Source: Meishania litoralis
GTDB taxonomy: Bacteria > Bacteroidota > Bacteroidia > Flavobacteriales > Flavobacteriaceae
DNA length: 64,000 nt
Assembly: GCF_042611095.1 (NCBI RefSeq)
Contig: NZ_JBHFPV010000001.1
Coordinates: 1,550,001 to 1,614,000 of the forward strand
Direction: 5' to 3'
Shown here in pieces: positions 9,206 through 16,800 of this stretch. The notes under the pieces are model-generated. The model was given only the letters and a program-made list of their open reading frames with translations. It was not told the origin of the DNA and searched no databases. The first letter of the stretch is position 1. Every line of letters begins with the position of its first letter. Position numbers and translations under genes: made by a program.

Positions 9206-10552
9206 TTACTTTTGCAAGTTGATTTCAGTTCGTCGGTTTTGAGCTCTACCTGATCTAGTGTTATTGGATGCAATTGGCTTAGACTCACCATATCCAATAG
9301 CAGTCAACCTATCAGCGGCAATACCCTCTGCAATTAAGAAATCTCGAACCGAATTGGCACGCTTTTCAGACAATGCCTGATTGGTTTTCTCTCCACCAAC
9401 GCTGTCTGTATGCCCTTCGACGGTAAACTTGGCATTAGGATATTCTCCAAGGATTCTGATGATATCAACAAATACAGAAGTTGATTCAGGCTTCAATGTA
9501 GCCTTGCCTGTATCGAACAAGATTGTTTTGGCGTAATCGTTCAATTGTTTCTGAACTTCTTCTGTTACTTCAGGACAACCTTGATTAGCAACGGTACCGG
9601 CAACATCTGGGCAAGCATCATCTTTATCCAATACGCTGTCACCATCCTTGTCTGGCCATGGGCATCCTTTATTTTCAGAAGGGCCTGCTTCGTTTGGACA
9701 CTCGTCATCTTTATCGGCAACACCGTCACCATCGGCATCAGGACATCCGCCCAAAGCGGCAAGACCTGCTTCGTTAGGACAAGCATCATCCTTATCTGCA
9801 ACACCATCTCCATCGGCATCAGGACAACCGTTCATCTCTTTTGAACCAGCCTCGTTAGGACAGCTATCTTTGCTGTCTTCGATACCGTCACCATCAGCAT
9901 CAGGACATCCGTTGAATGCCTCAAGACCAGCTACCTCTGGGCAAGCGTCATCCTTGTCATAGACTCCGTCACCATCGCTATCTGTTCCACCGAATTTAAC
10001 AGCGAGACCGGCCATGTGCTGCCAGTGCTTTACCAAGTAATCTTCGAAAGCATGCTTATAGCTTGTTTGAAGTGTAAGGCCAAGGTTTTCGGTAAACCAG
10101 AAGTTGATACCAACACCTGCGTTTACTGTACCGGCTCCAATCTCATCAACCCAAGTATATCCACCACCTACTTCAACGAATGGATCGATTGTGGCCTCAC
10201 TTAGAAAATTATATTTAATTGTACCATCTAATGCATAGTGAGAAAGATCATCAACGCTAACATCACCTAATTTGCTGATCTTGTTCAACGAACCTCTAGC
10301 GCCGATCGCGAAACCACCACCTACTGATTTTGATACTCCAACGTAAGAAATAGATGGAAGAATGTTCCAGTGATCATTTACGTTAAAGAACTCATTACCG
10401 AAAGAACTCCCGTCTCCGGTAGGATACGTATCGATAGCATTGGCCCCAAAACTAACTTGCCAAGGGTTATTCTCGTCTTGCGCTTGAATGTTATTGGCAC
10501 CTAGTATGAGAAGGGCAACAACCAATAATTTGCTAAGATGTTTCATGTTCAA
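9206..10552 (-). CDS. OmpA family outer-membrane protein with thrombospondin type 3 repeats
   Basis: 448 residues. A signal peptide (cleavage probably after NNIQAQ) is followed by a beta-barrel of about 165 residues, then five calcium-binding thrombospondin type 3 repeats of the DADGDGVADKDDACPNEAG type (about residues 190-330), and a C-terminal OmpA peptidoglycan-binding domain (FDTGKATL, VEGHTDSVGG, RRTEI). It should anchor the outer membrane to the cell wall; the repeats would form a stiff Ca2+-loaded linker in the periplasm. This is one of the major outer-membrane protein types of flavobacteria. A textbook Bacteroidota promoter lies upstream and a strong terminator downstream, pointing to high, monocistronic expression. 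The start could also be the second methionine. Confidence 0.93.
   Translation of the reverse strand: MNMKHLSKLLVVALLILGANNIQAQDENNPWQVSFGANAIDTYPTGDGSSFGNEFFNVNDHWNILPSISYVGVSKSVGGGFAIGARGSLNKISKLGDVSVDDLSHYALDGTIKYNFLSEATIDPFVEVGGGYTWVDEIGAGTVNAGVGINFWFTENLGLTLQTSYKHAFEDYLVKHWQHMAGLAVKFGGTDSDGDGVYDKDDACPEVAGLEAFNGCPDADGDGIEDSKDSCPNEAGSKEMNGCPDADGDGVADKDDACPNEAGLAALGGCPDADGDGVADKDDECPNEAGPSENKGCPWPDKDGDSVLDKDDACPDVAGTVANQGCPEVTEEVQKQLNDYAKTILFDTGKATLKPESTSVFVDIIRILGEYPNAKFTVEGHTDSVGGEKTNQALSEKRANSVRDFLIAEGIAADRLTAIGYGESKPIASNNTRSGRAQNRRTEINLQK
9570..9987 (-). repeat. in-gene tandem repeats encoding TSP3 units
   Basis: About 70-nt units coding for DADGDG..DKDD.CP repeats recur five times inside the OmpA gene. 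The central units are almost identical at the DNA level, so unit gain or loss by recombination is possible. Confidence 0.75.
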
Positions 10553-10580
10553 TATTTTAAGTTTAAGTGTTTATTAGCTG

Positions 10581-10611
10581 CAAATGTAAGTTGTTAAATA
10601 TTATTAACAAA
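10581..10611 (-). promoter_or_regulatory. Bacteroidota-type promoter of the OmpA gene
   Basis: On the minus strand, TTTG (10611-10608), a 19-nt spacer and TACATTTG (10588-10581) match the Bacteroidota housekeeping consensus TTTG-N19-TAnnTTTG exactly. The start codon is at 10552, giving a leader of about 20 nt. Confidence 0.75.
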
Positions 10612-10659
10612 AACAATTTTCTATTTTTTTTAACGCATTTCATAGAACAAATAGGACTT

Positions 10660-11853
10660 TTAAACGATTTTTAACTCCTTTCCTACTTCAATAAATGCCC
10701 GAATAGCCTTATCAAGATGTTCGATTTTATGGGCAGCGGATAACTGAACCCGAATTCTGGCCTTACCTTTTGGTACTACCGGATAGAAAAATCCGATTAC
10801 ATATATGCCTTTTTTCAAAAGCTCATCAGCCATTTTCTGCGAAAGTTTGGCGTCGTAGAGCATTACCGGAACAATTGCCGAATCACCATCTATTATATCG
10901 AAACCGGCCTGTTTCATACCTTTTTTAAAGTATTCGGTGTTTTTTTGAAGTCTGTCGCGAAGTGTGGTATCGTTTTCAAGCATTTCGAAGACCTTGATCG
11001 ATGCCCCCACTATAGCTGGGGCCAGTGAATTCGAAAAGAGATAGGGCCTAGATCGCTGTCTCAAGATTTCAATGATTTCCTTTTTGCCGGTAGTATAGCC
11101 CCCCATAGCACCGCCCAGGGCCTTGCCCAAGGTGCCGGTAATGATATCGATACGGCCAATAACATTCTTTTGCTCCAAAGTACCACGACCTTTTTCGCCG
11201 ATAAATCCGGCAGCATGGCATTCATCTATCATGACCAGGGCATCATATTTGTCGGCCAAATCACATATTTTATCAAGTGGGGCCACGAGACCATCCATTG
11301 AAAAAACACCATCGGTAACAATGATCTTAAAACGTGCATTGTCTGATTGCGCTTGTACCAATTGCTTTTCAAGCTCTGCCATATCGCTATTGGCATATCG
11401 GTATCGTTTGGCTTTACACAAACGCACACCATCGATTATGGAGGCATGGTTGAGCGAATCTGAAATTATGGCATCTTCTGCTGAAAACAAAGGTTCGAAT
11501 ACACCACCATTGGCATCAAAGGCGGCGGCATACAATATGGTATCTTCAGTTCCATAAAATGCTGCAATTTGCTGCTCCAATTGCTTGTGGATGTCTTGGG
11601 TTCCGCAGATGAACCGAACTGAAGACATGCCAAAACCATGGGTGTCCATGGTGTCTTTTGCCGCCTGTATGACTTCAGGATGCGAGGATAATCCCAAATA
11701 ATTGTTGGCGCAGAAATTAATGACTTCTTCACCCGTTGATATCTTGATCACCGCATCTTGGGGCGTAGTGATGATTCGTTCTGATTTGTAAAGTCCATCG
11801 TTCTTGATGTTCGACAATTCTTTTTCTAAATGTTCCTTGATTTTTCCGTACAT
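10660..11853 (-). CDS. kbl: glycine C-acetyltransferase (2-amino-3-ketobutyrate CoA ligase)
   Basis: 397 residues, the usual length for Kbl. It is a PLP-dependent alpha-oxoamine synthase: FCANNYLGLSSHPEV near the start, FICGTQDIHK, DECHAAGFIGEKGRG and the PLP-lysine segment TGTLGKALGGAMGG near residue 245. It condenses glycine and acetyl-CoA to 2-amino-3-oxobutyrate or, in the catabolic direction, cleaves it in threonine breakdown. The partner threonine dehydrogenase is not in the window. It starts 13 nt after the AddA-like stop on the same strand, so it is probably cotranscribed with it. Confidence 0.93.
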   Translation of the reverse strand: MYGKIKEHLEKELSNIKNDGLYKSERIITTPQDAVIKISTGEEVINFCANNYLGLSSHPEVIQAAKDTMDTHGFGMSSVRFICGTQDIHKQLEQQIAAFYGTEDTILYAAAFDANGGVFEPLFSAEDAIISDSLNHASIIDGVRLCKAKRYRYANSDMAELEKQLVQAQSDNARFKIIVTDGVFSMDGLVAPLDKICDLADKYDALVMIDECHAAGFIGEKGRGTLEQKNVIGRIDIITGTLGKALGGAMGGYTTGKKEIIEILRQRSRPYLFSNSLAPAIVGASIKVFEMLENDTTLRDRLQKNTEYFKKGMKQAGFDIIDGDSAIVPVMLYDAKLSQKMADELLKKGIYVIGFFYPVVPKGKARIRVQLSAAHKIEHLDKAIRAFIEVGKELKIV

Positions 11854-11866
11854 ATTTCTAATGGTT

Positions 11867-14800
11867 CTAAATGAATTCAGGGTTTATTGTTTCGTCAATA
11901 TAGACAATGATTTTATTTTCTACTTCGTATCCCATATCTTCAAGCGTATCGGCATAATCATAAAGCTGCTCGCGATACCTCGGACTTTTTCTCCCTGTCT
12001 TGTAGTCGATCAGGGTGGTTTTCTTTCCCTTGATTACGATTCTATCGGGTCTAAGTAAGCGGCCTTCTTTGGTCAGAATATCGGTTTCGTTAAGTACCTT
12101 CAAATCTTCATCAAAGAATCTTGACAGTAATGGATGGTCTAAAATTTGATTGATTTTTATCGTAATATCATCGATTTCATCGACCGGAATATCACCATCT
12201 TGTCTTAAACGCTTAATTGCCGACGGGACATCGCCCCGGCTTTCTATCAAACCCATTATGTTATGAATGAGGTTGCCGTGTATTCTGGCATTTTGAATTT
12301 CCGTATCCCAGAGCATTCTCGATTTTGCCAGAATACGAAAACCTTCCCGCTCTTTGTACGAATATTGATATGGGACATTTTTTGACATTTTTTGCAACTC
12401 TTTAGCACCTTTGTCATCCAATCTTCCGAACGTATAGCAGGTCTTATCCGTGTTCCAAAGCCCCTTTTCCTTTAAATAGCGAACAAACAGTCCCGAATAA
12501 TATTCCGCTTTGGGTTCTCCGTCCTTGGTCAGATCCATTTCCGTAATTACGAACAATGCCTTGACCGCCCTTGTAAGGGCTACATAAAGAACGTTGAAGG
12601 CATCGAGCTCCATCTGATACAGCTCCTCTTTGAATAGCGATTCAAAATTTTCTCCATATTCGATGACCTCTTTCTTTTCGTTGACCAATAGCTCGTCAAA
12701 GCCGCAATAGTTGGCAGGATCCACGGGGACCCACAATTTCTTATCCTTTGTTCTTTTATAAATATGCGAATTTGCAAATGGGTAGATAACAATATCAAAT
12801 TCGAGCCCTTTGGCTTTGTGTATTGACATAATCTGAACGGCACCTGTATTTTCTGGCGTGTTTATACAGGCTTGATCCTTTTTCTTTTCCCAAAAGGAGA
12901 GAAAAGACGATGCTTCGACACCTTCTTTTCGTTCCTGCTCAAAAACCAGATCCATTAAGTGGGTGATATAAGCATCAGAATTCTCTATTAGGTCAAATCG
13001 ACTTATGGCATACTCCAGACCGTCATATACCGATTCTTGGCGCATTCTGCCAAAATCGAAATCATATTCGTTTTTAAGTAAAATAGGTATTGATTTCAAG
13101 TTACGATGAATGAAGCCGTGCTTGTCTTCTTTGTGCCTTGCGAGATACGATAGGAGGCCATAGCCGGTCTGCAGGTCGGTTGGGTCGACACAATAGCGAA
13201 GTATATCGATCAAAAATCGAACTTTGGGGCTACTTGCTATCAACAAGGTTTCTGATGAGACAACATTGATTTGATTGTCGGTCAAAAACTCGGCCAACAA
13301 CATTCCATGGTTATTGTCACGAACAAGTACCGTAATATCATTTGCGACGTAACCTTTTTTTAGCACATCTTGAATGGTACTCAAAACCGTTGAGCAATAC
13401 GTTTCGTCTTTTGCTTTTGTCTCATCGGGAACGATAAATTCGATGTGAACCGCCCCTCCCGTTTTATGAGCGGGTACTTGTTTCGATCCGTTCGAAAAGA
13501 GGTTGCTATGGCCGGTATTTTGTAAAAACCCGGAAGCAATCGAAAAGAAATCATTGTTAAATTCCACGATTTCTTGGCAGCTACGGTAATTCTTGGGAAG
13601 ATTTTTAATTTGTGGAGACGATACGAACGGATTAGAAGTTTTGTTCACCATATCAAGAAATTGCTCGACCTGCCCACCCCTCCATCGATAGATGGCCTGC
13701 TTACCGTCTCCGACCAAGAAAAGTGAGCCTACCTTGCCGTCGCTACCTTGGCCTTCGAGCGCATTGCCGACCAATGGAATTAGGTTTTTCCATTGCATGA
13801 GCGATGTATCCTGAAATTCGTCGATGAAATAATGACGATATTTTTCGCCCAACCGCTCATAAATGAATGGTGCGGGCTGGTCTTTTATTTCTTTCGAGAC
13901 AATAGTGTTGAATTCTGATATTGATAGTTGATTACGCTCGTTGAGAATAAGCCCGACTTCATGTTGAATCTCATTTAATACCGTTAGCGGAACGATATTG
14001 CCATAGGCGTTTATAAGAAAGGAACGTAAGTTATAACTCTTTTCAATGTTGTTGAATATTATGATGAAATCAGGATGAAGCGTATCGAGAACCGTCTTTG
14101 TTTCTTGTGGGCATGACTTGTTATAAAGTGGTTTCGAATCAAAATTTCTTTTCCAACCGGCATTAAAGTCGATTTTGAAGTCACGAGCTTGAATCTTTAC
14201 CATGAATTTTGGAAAATAACTGGAACTGAAGTCGCTAAATTCCAATCCTTTTTTGTCGATTAGATCCAGGGCGTTGGTAGCATAGAAAAGCAATTCGTCT
14301 TCCAAGGAAACGATACCATTTCGAATATGCTTTTTCAGGGCCAAAAAATCATCGATGGTCTTGTTCTCGAGTTTTTTAACATGTGCTGCATGATTCTCGT
14401 TGAAGAGAAGTTTGCCTATTTGGTTCAGGTCATAGGCTATATCCCAACTTTTGTTGTCATCTATTTTTTCGAGGGAAAAATCGATTAGAACCTTTGTCAG
14501 TTTTTTATCCGCACCGGCCCGGTCCAAAAGTCTTGAAACAGCTTCGTCAAGCAGCATATCGGTGTCGAGGATTACCTCAAAGTTTTGAGAAAGTCGAAGA
14601 TCGCGTGCAAACGTGCGTATAAGCCTGTGCGTGAATTTATCGATTGTTGATATATCGAAAAAGGAATAGTTATGGAGTATTTCCTTTAATATGCGCCTTG
14701 ATTTGTTTTGTAAAAGAGCAGGCTCTAAATCAAGATCGGCACAAATTTCATCGAACATTGTCTTTGATCTCTTCGGTATTGTAGCCTGGCCAAAATTATA

Positions 14801-14980
14801 TAAGCTGCTCAAGATCCGATGCTTCATTTCGTTGACGGCCTTGTTGGTAAAGGTGATGGCCAAAATTTTACGATAACCCCTGTCGGTCGACAGAACGATT
14901 TTAAGATACTCCTTGGCCAAGGTGTAGGTCTTACCAGATCCGGCGGATGCGCTATAAATTTTGAAAGGTGCTTCTTGCAC
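11867..14980 (-). CDS. AddA-like UvrD/REP helicase with C-terminal RecB nuclease domain
   Basis: A superfamily 1A helicase of about 1037 residues. It has Walker A SASAGSGKT at its start, FTNKAVNEM (motif Ia), IDEFQDTS (motif II), GDGKQAIYRWRGG (motif III), IMSIHKAKGLEFD (motif V) and VALTRAVKALF (motif VI). The C-terminus has the nuclease motif TLIDYKTGRKS. It pairs with the AddB-like protein (6372-9110) as a break-processing complex. The frame is open up to an ATG at 15025, but the added residues (IDCVICRKKN) look non-coding. I prefer the GTG at 14980, giving MQEAPFKIYSASAGSGKT, so that the Walker A lies where the family has it. The gene is divergent from sodA. Confidence 0.87.
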   Translation of the reverse strand: MQEAPFKIYSASAGSGKTYTLAKEYLKIVLSTDRGYRKILAITFTNKAVNEMKHRILSSLYNFGQATIPKRSKTMFDEICADLDLEPALLQNKSRRILKEILHNYSFFDISTIDKFTHRLIRTFARDLRLSQNFEVILDTDMLLDEAVSRLLDRAGADKKLTKVLIDFSLEKIDDNKSWDIAYDLNQIGKLLFNENHAAHVKKLENKTIDDFLALKKHIRNGIVSLEDELLFYATNALDLIDKKGLEFSDFSSSYFPKFMVKIQARDFKIDFNAGWKRNFDSKPLYNKSCPQETKTVLDTLHPDFIIIFNNIEKSYNLRSFLINAYGNIVPLTVLNEIQHEVGLILNERNQLSISEFNTIVSKEIKDQPAPFIYERLGEKYRHYFIDEFQDTSLMQWKNLIPLVGNALEGQGSDGKVGSLFLVGDGKQAIYRWRGGQVEQFLDMVNKTSNPFVSSPQIKNLPKNYRSCQEIVEFNNDFFSIASGFLQNTGHSNLFSNGSKQVPAHKTGGAVHIEFIVPDETKAKDETYCSTVLSTIQDVLKKGYVANDITVLVRDNNHGMLLAEFLTDNQINVVSSETLLIASSPKVRFLIDILRYCVDPTDLQTGYGLLSYLARHKEDKHGFIHRNLKSIPILLKNEYDFDFGRMRQESVYDGLEYAISRFDLIENSDAYITHLMDLVFEQERKEGVEASSFLSFWEKKKDQACINTPENTGAVQIMSIHKAKGLEFDIVIYPFANSHIYKRTKDKKLWVPVDPANYCGFDELLVNEKKEVIEYGENFESLFKEELYQMELDAFNVLYVALTRAVKALFVITEMDLTKDGEPKAEYYSGLFVRYLKEKGLWNTDKTCYTFGRLDDKGAKELQKMSKNVPYQYSYKEREGFRILAKSRMLWDTEIQNARIHGNLIHNIMGLIESRGDVPSAIKRLRQDGDIPVDEIDDITIKINQILDHPLLSRFFDEDLKVLNETDILTKEGRLLRPDRIVIKGKKTTLIDYKTGRKSPRYREQLYDYADTLEDMGYEVENKIIVYIDETINPEFI

Positions 14981-15056
14981 GTTCTTTTTCCTGCAAATTA
15001 CGCAATCTATCATGGTTCTTAACAAATAATTAGAGCGTTATCTGTGTTAAAATCCG

Positions 15057-15064
15057 TAAATTTG
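15057..15064 (+). promoter_or_regulatory. putative -7 box of sodA
   Basis: TAAATTTG matches the Bacteroidota TAnnTTTG box, 35 nt before the sodA start codon. No clear TTTG is seen at the -33 distance, so this is tentative. Confidence 0.4.
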
Positions 15065-15099
15065 AAGTTCTTAAGTATTAATCTAAAAAACACTATAAA

Positions 15100-15708
15100 A
15101 TGGCTTTTGAACTACCGAAATTACCTTATGCCTATGATGCTCTGGAGCCCCATATTGATGCCAGGACCATGGAAATACATCATACCAAACATCACAATGG
15201 CTATACAACAAAACTGAATGGCGCTATCGAAGGCACCGATTTGGAAAGGAAATCAATTGAAGATATTCTAGAAAACCTTGATATGTCGAACGGTGCGGTT
15301 CGCAACAATGGCGGTGGGTTTTTTAATCATTCCCTGTTTTGGAACATTATGTCGCCTGACGGTGGCGGAAAACCTACTGGAGAGTTGGCGGATGCGATTG
15401 ATGGGGCTTTCGGGTCTTTTGACGCATTCAAGGAGAAATTCAGTGGAGCTGCCGGCGCAAGATTCGGATCAGGTTGGGCATGGCTATGCGTACATGAAGG
15501 AGGTAAGGTAGAAGTCTGTTCGACACCGAACCAAGATAACCCATTGATGCCCGATACAGGTTGTGGCGGGTATCCGATCTTGGGGCTGGATGTATGGGAA
15601 CATGCTTATTACTTGAACTATCAGAACCGCCGCCCTGACTATATCAATGCTTTTTTCAACGTAATCGATTGGAACAAGGTTTCCGACCTCTACGCTGCGA
15701 ATAAATAA
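15100..15708 (+). CDS. sodA: superoxide dismutase (Fe/Mn type)
   Basis: 202 residues, typical for the iron/manganese family. The N-terminal metal-ligand region is seen in TMEIHHTKHHNGY (His27 and the following HHNGY), the second ligand in NHSLFWNIM, and the last two in LDVWEHAYY (Asp and His). It dismutates superoxide to peroxide and oxygen in the cytoplasm. The metal cannot be chosen from sequence by eye. It is monocistronic: divergent from the AddA-like gene and followed by a very strong terminator. Confidence 0.95.
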   Translation: MAFELPKLPYAYDALEPHIDARTMEIHHTKHHNGYTTKLNGAIEGTDLERKSIEDILENLDMSNGAVRNNGGGFFNHSLFWNIMSPDGGGKPTGELADAIDGAFGSFDAFKEKFSGAAGARFGSGWAWLCVHEGGKVEVCSTPNQDNPLMPDTGCGGYPILGLDVWEHAYYLNYQNRRPDYINAFFNVIDWNKVSDLYAANK

Positions 15709-15726
15709 TGTGTCGATGGATCGATG

Positions 15727-15767
15727 TGCATAAAAAAACTCCCCTTTTTGGGGAGTTTTTTTATGCA
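15727..15767 (+). terminator. strong bidirectional terminator after sodA
   Basis: An 18-bp perfect stem (TGCATAAAAAAACTCCCC with its complement) closes a TTTTT loop. The GC core is flanked by A7 and T7 tracts, so it can stop transcripts from both sides: sodA from the left and the small RNA array from the right. Confidence 0.85.
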
Positions 15768-15778
15768 TATATGGAATA

Positions 15779-15849
15779 GAAAAGGGCGGAGAAGTCTCCA
15801 CCCTTTTCGTCCCAAATCTTACCATAAACTTAACCTACTTATGCTATGG
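15779..15849 (-). ncRNA. putative small RNA, array copy 1 (most divergent)
   Basis: Read on the minus strand, the unit begins CCATAGCATAAGTAGG at 15849, continues with the shared module to GATTTGGG, and ends in a hairpin (AAAGGGTGGAG paired with CTCCGCCCTTT, one G-U pair) followed by TTTTC. Its -7 box TAATTTAG lies at 15862-15855, exactly 5 nt before the unit, as in the other copies. It differs from the others by TTTATGG in place of TTCATGG, which strengthens the pairing of the 5' CCATA with TATGG. No protein is encoded. It is the last copy before the sodA terminator. Confidence 0.55.
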
Positions 15850-15984
15850 CAAGACTAAATTACTGGTATTGCGGGAAATAAAAAAGAAAATTTAAGAAAT
15901 TTTAAGGGTTTCCGAGAATGGGTAAACGGGTAAGAGAAAAGGAAAAATTGGTACAACGCTGTAAATTACTTGGCTTCTGGTAAT

Positions 15985-16055
15985 AAAAAAGGCGGAGCAA
16001 TGCTCCACCTTTTTTCCCCAAATCTTACCATGAACTTAACCTACTTATGCTATGG
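15985..16055 (-). ncRNA. putative small RNA, array copy 2
   Basis: About 71 nt on the minus strand: invariant module (16055 down to about 16016), then a hairpin AGGTGGAGC / GCTCCGCCT (one G-U pair) and a run of six T. The upstream box is TATTTTTG at 16068-16061, 5 nt before the unit, with TTTA 19 nt further upstream, close to the Bacteroidota consensus. Confidence 0.65.
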
Positions 16056-16403
16056 TCCTCCAAAAATAGACCTTGGTAGTACAGGATTAAAATGTTTTAG
16101 ACGAAAATCCATATCCCTAGTTAAAGTGTTTAAAAAGAACAATTGTCTTATAAATGAATAGGAAAAGGAATACAATTTACAGCGAATATGAATATTACTT
16201 CTCAGAAGTACTATAAAGTTGTACTGACCCCTGTTATTTAATGGCATTAAATATTTCCATATTAGACCAAGCCATGTCAAGACCGGTAGATATATGATGA
16301 GTATTTGGTTTGGGTAAGGTAAACGGAAACCTAGTTTAAGGGTTAAAATTTGAATCGGTTTATTAACGAAAGCCTTGCATCAGTTCTGCAAAGGGTATTC
16401 AAA

Positions 16404-16472
16404 ATAAAAGGCGGAGCATTGCTCCGCCTTTTCCCCAAATCTTACCATGAACTTAACCTACTTATGCTATGG
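16404..16472 (-). ncRNA. putative small RNA, array copy 3
   Basis: About 69 nt on the minus strand: the same module (16472 down to about 16433), then AGGCGGAGC / GCTCCGCCT fully paired, and TTTTATTTT. The box TACTTTTG at 16485-16478 is 5 nt before the unit and has TTTC 20 nt upstream. This copy gives the best promoter match. Confidence 0.65.
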
Positions 16473-16624
16473 TCTTCCAAAAGTAAGTCATTGATCTGGA
16501 CAGTCGAAAATTTCTTGATGAATTTCAAATAAGTCGGTTAAAAGGTCTTATTTTGAAAAAAGAACGAGTCGGCGAAGGTAAATGTTCTCTTATTGGTCTA
16601 TGAATTTTTGGATTGTTTTGAAAT

Positions 16625-16695
16625 AAAAAAGGTGGAGAAGTCTCCACCTTTTTTGCCCCAAATCTTACCATGAACTTAACCTACTTATGCTATGG
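16625..16695 (-). ncRNA. putative small RNA, array copy 4
   Basis: About 71 nt on the minus strand: the module is identical to copies 2 and 3, then AGGTGGAG / CTCCACCT fully paired and six T. The box TATTTTAG at 16708-16701 is 5 nt before the unit. A TTTG is present but only 13 nt upstream of that box. This copy lies nearest to purF, on the same strand and about 105 nt after its stop. Confidence 0.62.
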
Positions 16696-16756
16696 CGATT
16701 CTAAAATAGGTGGTCAATTGCCAAACAGACTACATTGCCGATAAAAAGCGATATTT

Positions 16757-16793
16757 ATCGATGAAATGCATGTTTTCTGTGTATTTCATCGAT
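16757..16793 (-). terminator. hairpin just after the purF stop
   Basis: ATCGATGAAAT and ATTTCATCGAT form an 11-bp perfect stem with a 15-nt loop, 8 nt beyond the purF stop codon. The minus-strand flank is AAATATCGC and only later TTTTT, so it is a weak terminator or a 3'-end stabilising hairpin rather than a classical one. Confidence 0.45.
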
Positions 16794-16800
16794 TTTTGAA

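Noticed and set aside
9648..9962. Repetitive + strand frame rich in Ser and Pro
   Set aside because: It is the antisense shadow of the TSP3 repeats in the OmpA gene.
16032..16055. Short + strand peptide MNLTYLCYG encoded in the repeated module
   Set aside because: The frame after the module is different in every copy, copy 1 lacks the ATG, and the promoter boxes point the other way.
16050..16280. 76-residue minus-strand frame between sRNA copies 2 and 3
   Set aside because: It has no protein-like pattern and overlaps the promoter box and start of copy 2.
15779..16695. CRISPR array for the four repeated modules
   Set aside because: Spacing is irregular and large (about 206-420 nt), the repeats include strong terminator hairpins and promoter boxes, and no cas genes are near.
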